A DNA stretch of 64,000 nt from Amaurobius ferox (taxonomy: Eukaryota > Arthropoda > Arachnida > Araneae > Amaurobiidae), in assembly GCA_951213105.1 (NCBI GenBank), contig OX578133.1, positions 140,299,313-140,363,312 on the forward strand. Direction: 5' to 3'. How positions within the stretch are numbered: the first letter of the stretch is position 1; the number at the start of each line of letters is the position of its first letter. Both the position numbers and the translations under genes were made by a program. Positions 54,721 to 64,000 of the stretch are shown here, piece by piece. The notes under the pieces are model-generated. The model saw only the letters and a list, made by a program, of their open reading frames with translations. It was not told the origin of the DNA and did not search any database.

Positions 54721-57700
54721 ACTAGCTGCATACCCGTTCTTCGTACGGAGTATATAATATAAAGAAACTTGGAATTCACAATCATATGCAAATTCTTATA
54801 GTATACTAAATGACATTTTTAATCAAAATATTCTGTTAAAATATTTAATATAATGCTCCTAAAAAGAAGTTTAAGAATCTCTGTTCTCGCTATACAAAAT
54901 TATCTTCACGGGCAGATCTGAAGAATAAAACATCCTGGACCCCTTATGTAAGCAAATTTACAAAAAGTATGGAATTGAATCAATATATGCAAAATAAAAG
55001 CGTTAAAATTTTATAGGACCCTTACTGATTATATACTCGAATATTAGAAGATATAACCTGTATTAGTAGATTACATGTATAAATTGAAAATATCAATAAA
55101 CCCGTAATCTTTAAACCTGAAGGCAGTAATTTATTCCAATATATGTCAAAATGAAAGTGCTAAAATTACATGGGAAGATATAGCCGTACTACTTATAATG
55201 TCGTAGATTAGAAGATATTTTCGATTATTAGTAGAAGATTACCCGTATTATAATATGAGTCTCAAATATCTTTGCCAAAATACAACAGATGACGTAATAA
55301 ATTGAAATTATCAATAATCCCCTTAATCTTCATGCCGCAGAAGGCCGTACTTGATTCCAATATATATGCCAATATATGTCAAAATAAATACCAATATACC
55401 TGTACTACTTATATTCTCGTAGGTTAGAAGATAAATTCGTGCATTCCTAGAAAATTACTCGTACAACGTACAATATGTGAGTGTCAGCAATTTTTGCCGC
55501 AATAAAACAATAGCGTAATGACTTAAAAATATCGATAATCTCTGAATCAATAATCTCGGAAAATATCAATAATAATAATGTTTAAACCTGAAGACCGTAA
55601 TTGATATTATCCAGTCAAAAATGAAATGGCAATGAAATTTATTTTATATATGTACATATTTTCATTTTCAAATCTGAAAAGATTTAATAAAAATAGTTTG
55701 CCGAACAAACACATTGGATTTAAATCCGTTGCTAAGCGAAATGATTGCTTCAAATAAATTGGTGGAAAAAATATCGTCTGAATAATGCTATCTCTATGGA
55801 ACGTTTGGCGGCATTTTCGTCAATTTAGCGATATTTTAAAAAATCGCCGAATTTATCGCCAAGTGGGACTGTTGAACTGACAGTCCCACATGGCGACAAA
55901 TTGACGAAATATCATCACAATACTATCCACTAACAAAACACAATTAATTTCATTTATTTAGAGCAATTTTATCAGTTTCAAAATATTTCTATGGATTTGA
56001 AAACATTTTTATCAATTTGGTGATATTTTAAAAATTCGCTAAATGTATTACTAAGTAGGACGGTTGGTCTGACAGATAAATGCTAACGAAACATCATTTC
56101 AGTACTCTCTTCTAACAAAACAAAATAAATTTCATTGATTTGCGTTGCTCTTATTAATTTGGCGACATTTCCGTCAATTAGGCCAAAGTTTAAAAAAAGT
56201 TGCCAAATTAACGATATCCCACCAAATTCGTAGCTCTGAATTTGCAGAACTGAATGAAACATCCTGATCCCGTTTCCAAATACTAAATGAAAACACTATA
56301 ATTGTATTAGAAGATATACCCGTTCTACTCTTTTTCTGTTTCAACAATCGGCTAAATGAATTTATTTGCTAAACACAATATATGAGTTTAGTAGCTAAAC
56401 ACAATATAAGATTGAAAACCCTTTGCCAAAATAAATGAAAGTTATGTACGCAGTCCGCAATTAATATAATTAAAAGAAAAATCAAACCGTTCATTCATAA
56501 AATATACTTTTATATCCATTTATTACTTTCCTTATATACATAATGTATAAGGAAAGTATTGTGACGGGGTCGAAAATTCGAATTCGAGTTTTCGACGGGA
56601 GAGCACGTTTCAAGCATACTTGATCACGAGGTGAACGTTTTTGAGGTGATGTCTGTGTGTGTGTGAGTCCATGGAGACGATATCTCACGAAAGAATGGAG
56701 CGATTTGAATGAAATTTGGTACAAAAATCACAATGCGTATATACTGGAAGTCTATTGTTTTTAAACGTAATCGAATGTTCAGAACCCCCCCCCCCTAAAT
56801 TTTCGAGTGAAATTTTGAAAAATCATTAAAAAATCAAAACCTTTAATAAACTTACGCAAATAGACATTTCTTATGTAATTTGTCCTTAGAAAACGATTGA
56901 CATAAACTTTAGAACGCTAGCATGAACCATTCTCGAGATATTGCACATTTTTAAAACAAATTTATCAAAAAATCCCATAAATTAAAAAATATATATATTA
57001 ACTGTTGAGAAACATGTTCACTTTTCATATGTAATATCATGCGCTAAATTTGGTAATCTCATTCTCATAGATCTAGCTCGTTCCATTCATGAGGAAAGAT
57101 ACTTTGAGTAATAATTTTGTATTTGAACACCAATAGTCATTTATCTGCTATAAGAATAACTTATTTCTCCGTCCATAACGCTTGGCGAGATTTTGGCGAG
57201 AAATTTGGCGGAATGTCGCCAACTTGGCGGGTTTTTTAAATGTTGTCAAATTAACGAAAATCTCGCCAAATTGATAAAAATGACGCTAAATCAATGAAAA
57301 TGACGACTAATTGACGATTCAATATCTTAGAAGGAATATAAGTATCTACTATAAGAAAAACCTATTTTTTTACTGTAAAAGTAGTAAATTCATTGCGTTA
57401 TATAAGGAAAGTCATGTGTTGCCCACATTAGATTTTTTATTATTCAAATCGAAAAAATAATAATAAAAACATTAACAAACACATTTAATTTAATTGTGTT
57501 GCCAAGCAACATGATATATTCTGATAAAATGTTAAAATTAATTAACCATTTTGGTTTCTTAATACTTTTCATCGTTGCGTAAAAGCTTGTGAAAAATAAA
57601 CCATGGTGACAGATTTTTCATCTAAATTCATGTTTCAAACAATTCATGCTTTCAGATAATGACTAATTAGCGCAAAAATCCTGCACCAAACTCAGAAATA

Positions 57701-58125
57701 AAGTTTTAAATCACTTTGACGTTTTAAACAAACTATTTTCATCCTTTCCGTTTGGATAAACCACGGAGTTAGAGAGTTGAACTCCTAGGAAAATGTTCCG
57801 TTTTTCATTAATATCTCGACAACCCCTGGTCCTAGAAACCCAAAACTTGGACAAAATTTATGGGAAACTATTTCAAGGCTACCTACAAAATTCCATTAAA
57901 TTCGGTTCAGCCGTTCTCTCGGGATGCTGAGACAAACGAAGGTTTTGTTTTTTACTAATATCTCGAGAACCACTGGTCGTAAAAACTCAAAACAAGGACT
58001 AAATTTTAAGTGGGGCTATTTTCAGGCTACCCACTAAATTTCATCAGATTCGGTTCAGTCGTTCTCCCATGATGATTGGACAAACAGACAGACAGACAGA
58101 TATATTTTCAATTTTATTTATATAG
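54721..58125 (+). mobile_element. Family Y element Y2, 3.4 kb, inserted in P
   Basis: It starts ACTAGCTGCATACCCGTTCT and ends TTTTCAATTTTATTTATATAG. ATTATATAA flanks both sides (54712-54720 and 58126-58134), a possible 9-bp target duplication, though the sequence is low-complexity. The interior holds degenerate repeats of about 200 bp (AGATTAGAAGATAT, ATTGAAAATATCAATAA; 55030-55640), a field of GGCGA/TCGCC repeats (55800-57300) and an X insertion. No protein domain seen, so this copy is non-autonomous. The family is unassigned. Confidence 0.65.
56524..57433 (-). mobile_element. Family X element X3, inside Y2
   Basis: The left boundary ACTTTCCTTATATACATAAT is mirrored by GGAAAGTCATGTGTTGCCCA at the right, which is the reverse of the X start (TGGGCAGCACATGACTTTCC). 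Y1 (1215-1290) lacks it and so provides the empty site. The interior differs much from X1 (a GT-rich microsatellite and C-run at 56788-56796), so X contains diverged subfamilies. Confidence 0.65.
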
Positions 58126-58900
58126 ATTATATAATAATTATATAATAAATTACGTTATTTATTGGTACAAAAGTATCTACACTGTGTAGAAATAATAATT
58201 TTACCCAAAGATTAGAAAGCTTGTTCAAAATGTTTTCCATCCATGCCAAAGATCAATTAAAGATAAGAGACAGATATTATTTGCCTATGATGTATTTCTG
58301 CGTTGCGTCATTTGCACTATTGCTGTAAACATTTACATTTTAATGTGTGATTAATCCCTCACCAACTTTGTTTAAACATATCTCTGGGACTTTTTATGAT
58401 AAAATGCTGAAATTTTGTACATCACCTTATTAGTGTATGGGGTACATTTTACTCATTGGAAATGTTTTTGTACGGGGGCCGTATAAAAATTTAAATTTTG
58501 TATTTCTTCAAATTTAATCTCCTGAAAATTTTTATCGATTTCATAAAATTCTGTACCTTCTTTTACGCAACTTTGTAATTTATTATATATATATCTAAGA
58601 TCAATATTAAGGAATAAAAGCCGAGGTCAATGTTTTTGGGATACCCTGTATATATATATATATACACTACGTGACAGAGAAAATGAGACATCAAGAAGGA
58701 GTGGGCAGAAAAATATGCAAAGTGCCGGGTAGAGCTCACCGAGTTATGTAAATGATGCGAAATGCGCAGCTGTCCCACGCACGTTGAGTGAGATATAAGG
58801 GAAGGAAACTGAAGAATCGGCAATTGTCGCGCCGCTTTGTCTGCCAGGAAAATCATTTTCCATTTTTTTTGGTCTCAGAGGAAACGTGTTGTAGCAGAGA

Positions 58901-59932
58901 ATGCCAGATCGCCACAAACAGAGGCAGTTCCAGCAGACAGAGGATTTCATGAAGGGTATGGTGATCGGACTCAGAAAGGCAGGTTGGTTCATACGTCAAA
59001 TCTCAGCAGACAGCCACGTACATGCATCCACGGTGCACCGGCTGTGGTGAAAATGGTTGGAACAAGGGAATGTGGCACGTTTGAGAGGTGCCGATACGGC
59101 CAGAGCGACGTCAGCACGCGTGGACCTACGCATCCGCCGGCAAGCGTTGGCGACCCCACAGGCCACTTACGTCGGTCGCCCTTTTGCAGCATATGCAGAA
59201 CACCCTTGATTCTCCCATATCGACCAGGACCATTATCCGCCGACTGGACGCCGGCGACCTGCACTCGTGACGCCCGTTAAGAAGACTGACATTGTCCCAA
59301 CAGTACAGACGCCTCAGTTTGCTATGGTGTTGGGATAGAGCCTCGTGGACGACGGAATGGCACAGGATCGTGTTTTCTCAGACGAGTCACGCTTCTGTTT
59401 TAGCAATGACATAAGCCGTGTACGAGTCTGGAGCCGAAGTGATGACAGGTCCAATTCAGTCGCATCTGTGGAACGCCACACCGAGCGACAACGCAGCATC
59501 ATGGTTTGGGGCACCAACGTCTATCATAGAAGGTCACCTTTGAGGGCACTATGACGGTCCAACGATACGTGGATGACGTGCTGCGGCCGGTGACACTACC
59601 CTTCCTTCAGGGGGTGCCTAATTCCATTTACCAGCAGAATAACGCCCGACCTCAAACGACACGCATCAGCCAACATGCCCTGCAAGGTACCCAGGTACAT
59701 CCCTGGCCATCAGTCTCCCCTGATCTCTCACCAATCGAACACGTCTGGGACGTGACTGGACGTCGCTTTCGTACCCTGCCACCGCCACATTTAGAAGACG
59801 AACTCTAGCGAATGGTTGACAGAGAATGGGCAACCATCCCCCAGGACACCACCCGCATGGTCATTGACTCTGTACTTGGACGTGTTGCTGCCTGTATCGC
59901 CGTCCGCGGTGGTCCTACAACCTACTCATCAG
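58901..59932 (+). pseudogene. Tc1-like transposase pseudogene (M3)
   Basis: MPDRHKQRQFQQTEDFMKGM followed by VIGLRKAGWFIRQIS and HASTVHRLW forms the helix-turn-helix region; a TGA replaces the next Trp codon. After frame breaks, the catalytic core continues: RVFSDESRFCF with the first Asp, then IMVWGT, MTVQRYVDDVLRP and YQQNNARPQTTR. Here the second catalytic Asp (normally QQDNARP) is Asn. The third, PDLSPIEHVWD, is present. The C-terminus VLGRVAACIAVRGGPTTY ends at the SINE insertion site. Inactive by stops, frameshifts and Asp-to-Asn change. Confidence 0.9.
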
Positions 59933-59992
59933 GCATCCGGCCGTCCAAATAGCTGCTCACGTCCTCGGATGAGTCGGACGGTCTGGGTCTTC
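59933..59992 (+). mobile_element. 60-bp S1-type SINE tail insertion with 14-bp target duplication
   Basis: AACCTACTCATCAG occurs at 59919-59932 and 59993-60006. The insert is CGGCCGTCCAAATAGCTGCT, CACGTCCTCGGATGAGTCGG and ACGGTCTGGGTCTTC. It matches the variant tail at 16247-16303, a subfamily different from the common GGTAGGTCGG tail. It disrupts the end of the M3 transposase. Confidence 0.85.
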
Positions 59993-60149
59993 AACCTACT
60001 CATCAGACGGTGTTATTACTCACTGTATAGGTGTATCATATTGCAATAAACATAACTTATTGTTCTTTGCTGTCTCTCTCTGTTTTCTGATTTTCATCAT
60101 TTTCTGCCCACTCATTCTTGGTGTCTCATTTTCACTGTCACGTAGTGTA

Positions 60150-61000
60150 TATATATATTAGATGGCAGAATTATACCCTCAGAATATATCAAAATTAGCT
60201 GGAGTATAGATCAACTCGACTTTTTCATACAATAATTCATTTTTAAATAGGAAAAATTTAAAAATCTGTAACGTTGGTCCAAATGATAACAATTATAGTA
60301 TGCTACCCTCCATTTAAAGGGCTTGAAAAATCTGTCGATTGATTGATGAACATAGTCTTTATGCATAATTATGCAAATTTTATCCTATGGTGTCATATTA
60401 AGAAAATATCAATTTTCGAATAAATTTCGAGGTTTTTGTTCAAATTTAAAAAAATTCTATCTAATTCCAGATTTTACGTTAACAAAGCCGGATATAAAGT
60501 TTCATAAAAATCCATTAATATCTGTAGCAGCTATCGTATACGCAAGAAATCAACCACCGACAGACAGACAAAAATCCTCTAAAAGTAGTCAAAACGTGTT
60601 CAGAAGTTCCTCTTCTTTATCAATCGAAGAGTGTGGCGTTTTCCGAGAGTGAAAGAATGCTTAGTCTAGAGCATAGGTTCTTAAGGTGGGCGTTGAGATG
60701 GGGCGGTGGGCAGATTAAAAAAATATAGTTTAAAAAAGACAAAAAAAAAAAAAAAAAAACACGCTAATCACGTACTAACTAAAGTAAACTTTAATATTGG
60801 TTAATTTTTGTTATTGTATGTTTACATTCAGATCTACATTAAATTGGATGATATAAAAAATTTTAATTTTAGATTTGAATTAAAAATTTTCAAATCTTCC
60901 AATTTCACGTGAAATATCTCATATATAAATACAGGTAAAGTTAACAAAAGCCTGTTAATAAAAAATAGCAAAAAATATGCTTGTAGCAATTCAGTTATAA
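60150..61000. other. AT-rich sequence with a weak X-like relic and poly-A run
   Basis: 60470-60660 (ATAAAGTTTCATAAAAATCC, GACAGACAGACAAAAATCC, CAAAACGTGTTCAGAAGTTC) resembles the 3' half of family X. An 18-A run lies at 60741-60758. No gene. Confidence 0.4.
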
Positions 61001-61247
61001 CAAGTTTTTGTTAAATAACGTCATTTTTGCAATTCTGCAAGAATTGACAGTATTATCTGTGCTTGTTCTAACCATCGAGGTAGTATTATATGGAGAGAGC
61101 TTAAGGGTTGCAATCATCGTCAAAGATAAAGGCAGGTGTTGTACGGACGAATTTCCCGAGAACGCGTTTTTTCACCACTGTGACCCTATACATTTCAATG
61201 GCGATTTCAGACCGAGAGCGTACTCGAGAAATATAAATGGTAAAATA

Positions 61248-61320
61248 ATGGTTATGTACTGTTGTACTTACGGCTGCAAGTAAAAGCATGTACAAGGAGG
61301 GCTTTACTCTTTTCATGGAT
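61248..61320 (+). pseudogene. Weak THAP-like zinc-finger N-terminus, broken
   Basis: ATG at 61248 reads MVMYCCTYGCK and then a stop; in the next frame the sequence continues SKSMYKEGFTLFM. Joined by eye, the spacing resembles the start of THAP domains (C-x(2-4)-C near the N-terminus, later a Phe-containing strand). It has no downstream C-x-x-H or AVPTIF-like motif. The preceding 120 bp are relatively CpG-rich (GAACGCGTTTTTTCACC, GACCGAGAGCGTACTCGAG). Could be chance. Confidence 0.22.
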
Positions 61321-62089
61321 AACATTTATTTTCATTATATATCTTACAAATATAGTTAAAAAGTAATTGTGCTAGATTTTAGCGTGATGCATTTCATTTG
61401 GCTGTTAATTTCATTGCTTTTAATGCTATATAATTAGAAGTTTTGCTTTATTTTTGGTGTTTGTGATATTGCAAAAGACTTATAATGTCATTCTAACACT
61501 TTAAAAAAACATTTGGAGTACTTTGCTGATAGTTATAGAGTTATTTTCGGTATCCTCGTATGTTTTCCCTTCGAGGTAGAACTTGGCGACGGTTGGCGAC
61601 TCGCAAGATTGGGTGGCTTGGGAAGAAAAATGGGAGTTTTAATGAGAGTAAAGACGTGTCGTATGATAAAATTTTACGTTCATAATAAAATATAATAATA
61701 GTTTACATTCATTGAAAATGTCAGCTAGATTTTACATCATAACTTTTCGGTGCATTTTATATAAAGATATATTATATATGAGCATGATTTCATTTCTAGT
61801 TCAGAGTAAATCGTACTTAATAAGTATTACTAGTTAGCATGGACGCCCATAGGGGATGACAAGGGGGCACTTCAAAATCACAAAGTCGGACATCAAAAAC
61901 TAGTCGATGTTGTTAATCTTATCCTTGAATCCCTCCGCATAAATTCTATAGGTGTCGATGCTGGTCAGAATTAATTTCATACAAAAAACATCTCGATTAA
62001 AAAGATATATTTTCCCCCGTTCACAAATTAAAAATCAAAGAATGTATCACCAAACTTCCAGTGTTTCCAAGAAGTATTTTGGTATTACT
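61321..62089. other. AT-rich sequence, nothing firm
   Basis: At 61840-61880 (GGACGCCCATAGGGGATGAC, AAGGGGGCAC) there is what looks like the end of an unidentified DNA element. The open stretch 61513-61695 has no domain. Confidence 0.35.
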
Positions 62090-62102
62090 CTCTTGTTTAG
62101 TT

Positions 62103-62389
62103 TGGCGCGGTAGCCCAGTGGTTAGCAAGCGGGAATTGCACTCGGTAGGCCTGTGTTCGATTCCCTCCGCTACTAAAACTGCCGCCGTGTTCACGCGGAG
62201 TATGATCACGTTAAACATGTGGGTCAGTAGGTCCTTCCGAGAGGTTGGTGGTAGAGGAAGGAGGGTACGGTACCTATGGATGCTTCCCCACTGGGTTCCG
62301 GTCTAAATTGAGTGGCTCTTCCCGGCCGTCCAAACAGTTACCGTGCACCTTTCTGGTAGGTCGGACGGTCTGGGTCTCAACAACAACAA
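62103..62389 (+). mobile_element. S1 SINE, full length, with 13-bp target duplication
   Basis: CTCTTGTTTAGTT is repeated at 62090-62102 and 62390-62402. The head has an A box (GGTAGCCCAGTGGTTAGCA) and a B box (CCTGTGTTCGATTCCC) of tRNA type. The body (GCCGCCGTGTTCACGCGG, CCTTCCGAGAGGTTGGTG, CTGGGTTCCGGTCTAAATTG) leads to the tail GGTAGGTCGGACGGTCTGGG with (CAA)n. Both pol III boxes look usable. It is the reference copy for S1 in this window. Confidence 0.92.
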
Positions 62390-62402
62390 CTCTTGTTTAG
62401 TT

Positions 62403-63653
62403 CTCGAGAAAGAAATATGCCTTGCCCAAAGAAGTATTTGAATCACCGACTTCTTGATCATGCGTTAGCAATCTATTAAATGAGCAATCTTAACTCTAAA
62501 AGAACCTCACATTCTCCGCATCATAATTTAAGTAATAGGCTTCTTGATCTAGAAACAGCTCTACCAATATAAATATTTTTACTTACATACTTTACATTAC
62601 AAATGCAGGAGCATTTAATGAAAATATTAACTCTATTTAAAAGTCATTAAAACTTAATTCTGCACATAGCTTTAATTATAATTTTGGTCCTAATGCTTCA
62701 GTTGTTTTTAAAATTTTTAGAAATAATTTTGGATAGATTGATTTGCAATTTTTCCTATAAGTTTTTAATATTTAATATGTACAACATTTAATATTTTTAG
62801 GCCACATTGAGTTGGCCCACTGTAATTGTGCTTACGGGGTCTATGGTGTGTGGGTCTATTCAATTATGGATGCAAATTTCACAATATGTATTTAAAGCAT
62901 TTTTTAAACGAATTATTAGCAACCAAATCTCTGAAACTATTATACTTAAATGCAATTTTTGTATTTTGTGCCATAATATTTTATAACCTTATTTATTTCC
63001 TATATACTTTATAGAGAAACATTTTAAAACAATTTCCAAATTCTATATCGATTAAACATGCAAAAACCTTCCGAATACGTTTTGACAATTTAAGAATCGT
63101 GGCTATTTCAATAGAGCCCCTATTTATGAATTTAGACATAATTGTATATTTTATTCTGAAATGTCATTTTATAAGCAAAAAATATATAAATAAAGTCAAA
63201 TATATTTTATTATTGCAAATATTACATTGTTTTATATTTGACAGTACGCATACAATATATTAAAATAAATTAGATGTAAAAATGACTCAGTCGTATTACG
63301 CCTCAAAGCATATATGGATACTGCTAACACAACTTTCAAAGATAAAAGTGGAGAATTCTACATTTTACGCAAGCATGCATACAATTTTTCCATACACTTT
63401 TTAATTATTTTTAAATATATTATGCATATTCTTAAATTTGTATACTTGTAATCTATTTCATATCATATTTTATTTGCAATTGCTTTGTAGTTTAATTTGT
63501 TTTACGAAATTGACTTTATTAACAAAATTATTCTTTAGTAATAAAATGTTTTGGTAATAAAATATTCTAATCCTATTTCGTATTTTTCTTTATACATATT
63601 CTTTAAAATCCTGTAACGTATAACAACTTCCCATTCCCCCTCATCCTCTAGAA
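62403..63653. other. AT-rich sequence, nothing recognised
   Basis: A possible tRNA-like scrap (CAGCTCTACCAAT, 62560) is too short to call. No gene or element boundaries. Confidence 0.4.
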
Positions 63654-64000
63654 CAGGGGTGGCCAACCCAAATGACCTTGCAGGCCACTTCGGAAAAACA
63701 TTATAATCCCGCGAGCCGCATATATATATATATATACACATATTTTATTGCCAATGGCCAGGCACTTGACTCATCGTCATTCGCCCATAATTCGGCCTTA
63801 TATGTGATCCATTTAGCCATCCTAGGGACGTTGCCCCAGGCGCACCAGAGGGGGGCGGAACACACTGCGCCCACAACACAACAACATCCATGCCTTACGT
63901 GGGGCTCGAACCCACAACATGGCGGTCGAGCGATTGCTTTGGAAACGCATGCCTTGACCACTCGACCACCACGTCGGCCCGAGGGCCGCATATAAAAATA
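63654..64000 (+). mobile_element. hAT-like element, left end, running off the window
   Basis: CAGGGGTGGCCAACCCAAAT at 63654 and GCGAGCCGCATATA are characteristic of a widespread hAT-derived repeat type. The 8 bp before it (CTCTAGAA) are where the target duplication would be. The other end lies beyond 64000. An S2 SINE interrupts it. Confidence 0.65.
63725..63984 (-). mobile_element. S2 SINE inside the hAT-like element
   Basis: The minus strand reads GACGTGGTGGTCGAGTGGTC, GTGGGTTCGAGCCCCACG and CTGGTGCGCCTGGGGCAACG, as in the 27.9-kb copy. GCCGCATATA flanks it (63715-63724 and 63985-63994). Its tail is AT-rich rather than pure A. Boundaries near the tail are approximate. Confidence 0.85.

Larger units (their letters stand above)
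54636..58648. mobile_element. TIR element P, about 0.6 kb, split by Y2
   Basis: The left end CAGGGTGTCCCAAAATCATT and the inverted right end CAGGGTATCCCAAAAACATT match, and the match continues inward for about 70 bp through GGCTTTTATTCCTTAAATAT and ATATATAATAAATTAC. TA is clear on the right; the left flank is ATATG. After removal of Y2 the element is foldback-like with no coding capacity. Similar to G and T only in the GGGTGTCC terminus. Confidence 0.7.
58665..60147 (+). mobile_element. Tc1-like DNA transposon M3, inactive, about 1.48 kb
   Basis: CACTACGTGACAGAGAAAAT at the left and the inverted CACTACGTGACAGTGAAAAT at the right match over about 45 bp, including GAGTGGGCAGAAAA. TA at 58663-58664 and 60148-60149. 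It sits in a TA tract next to element P. It contains a decayed transposase and a 60-bp SINE-tail insertion. Confidence 0.9.

Noticed and set aside
54636..58648. P as a single 4-kb autonomous transposon
   Set aside because: Most of the interior is Y2, with its own ends and flanking ATTATATAA copies. The remaining P sequence is about 0.6 kb with no coding capacity.
61840..61885. End of a named DNA transposon (GGACGCCCATAGGGGATGAC)
   Set aside because: It looks like an element terminus, but no partner end or target duplication could be found, so I list it only as unclassified.

Overview
No intact host gene is recognisable in this window. It is AT-rich animal DNA, intergenic or intronic, built almost entirely from decayed and nested mobile elements, microsatellites and unclassified AT-rich sequence. 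The 5S rRNA-derived repeat reads like arthropod 5S, and Tc1-like transposons, Penelope-like GIY-YIG relics, tRNA-derived SINEs and Helitron-like elements occur together. This suggests an arthropod; a chelicerate such as a spider is plausible, but that is an impression and not shown by the sequence. The window should be read as a record of element insertions rather than as a set of cooperating genes. Letters used for families (H, X, Y, G, T, P, R, M, S1, S2) are labels for this report only.

Layout. 1-7.4 kb: a nested stack in which family Y is interrupted by family H; one H copy holds a second, longer H copy, which holds an X copy, and another H copy follows head to tail. 7.4-16 kb: old AT-rich sequence with X fragments, a hAT-like end, a 58-bp SINE-tail insertion, a non-LTR endonuclease fragment, a three-unit ancient tandem repeat (13.4-14.2 kb) and a TGACGT/GTAACGT-rich block (14.5-15.6 kb). 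16.07-17.64 kb: a 785-bp tandem duplication of SINEs, each unit holding a 5S rRNA-like module joined to a tRNA-derived SINE that lacks its B box. 20.2-23.7 kb: two foldback MITEs (G) and a degenerate non-LTR endonuclease/RT remnant on the minus strand. 26.9-28.7 kb: two TA-target foldback elements on either side of a (TA)n tract, one carrying an A-tailed SINE. 32-35.1 kb: an H copy holding an S1 SINE, then a dead Tc1-like element. 36.5-40 kb: a second long H copy holding a short H copy. 40.9-46.3 kb: a recent tandem duplication with filler DNA at its joints, covering a dead Tc1-like element that holds a long-TIR element. 47.4-49 kb: an H copy, then a 27-bp minisatellite that is open as a lysine-rich repeat. 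53-60.2 kb: an H copy, a Penelope-like GIY-YIG relic, a TIR element (P) split by a 3.4-kb Y element that holds an X copy, then a dead Tc1-like element with a 60-bp SINE-tail insertion. 61-64 kb: a weak THAP-like fragment, a complete S1 SINE with target duplication, and a hAT-like end holding an S2 SINE.

The most useful observation concerns family H. Comparing paralogous copies inside the window gives three empty/filled site pairs. In each, H lies between two T residues with no target duplication, and it has a terminal hairpin and an internal CTGT microsatellite. That matches non-autonomous Helentron/HINE elements (the Helitron-like group). No Rep/helicase gene is present here. All three Tc1-like transposase reading frames are broken.
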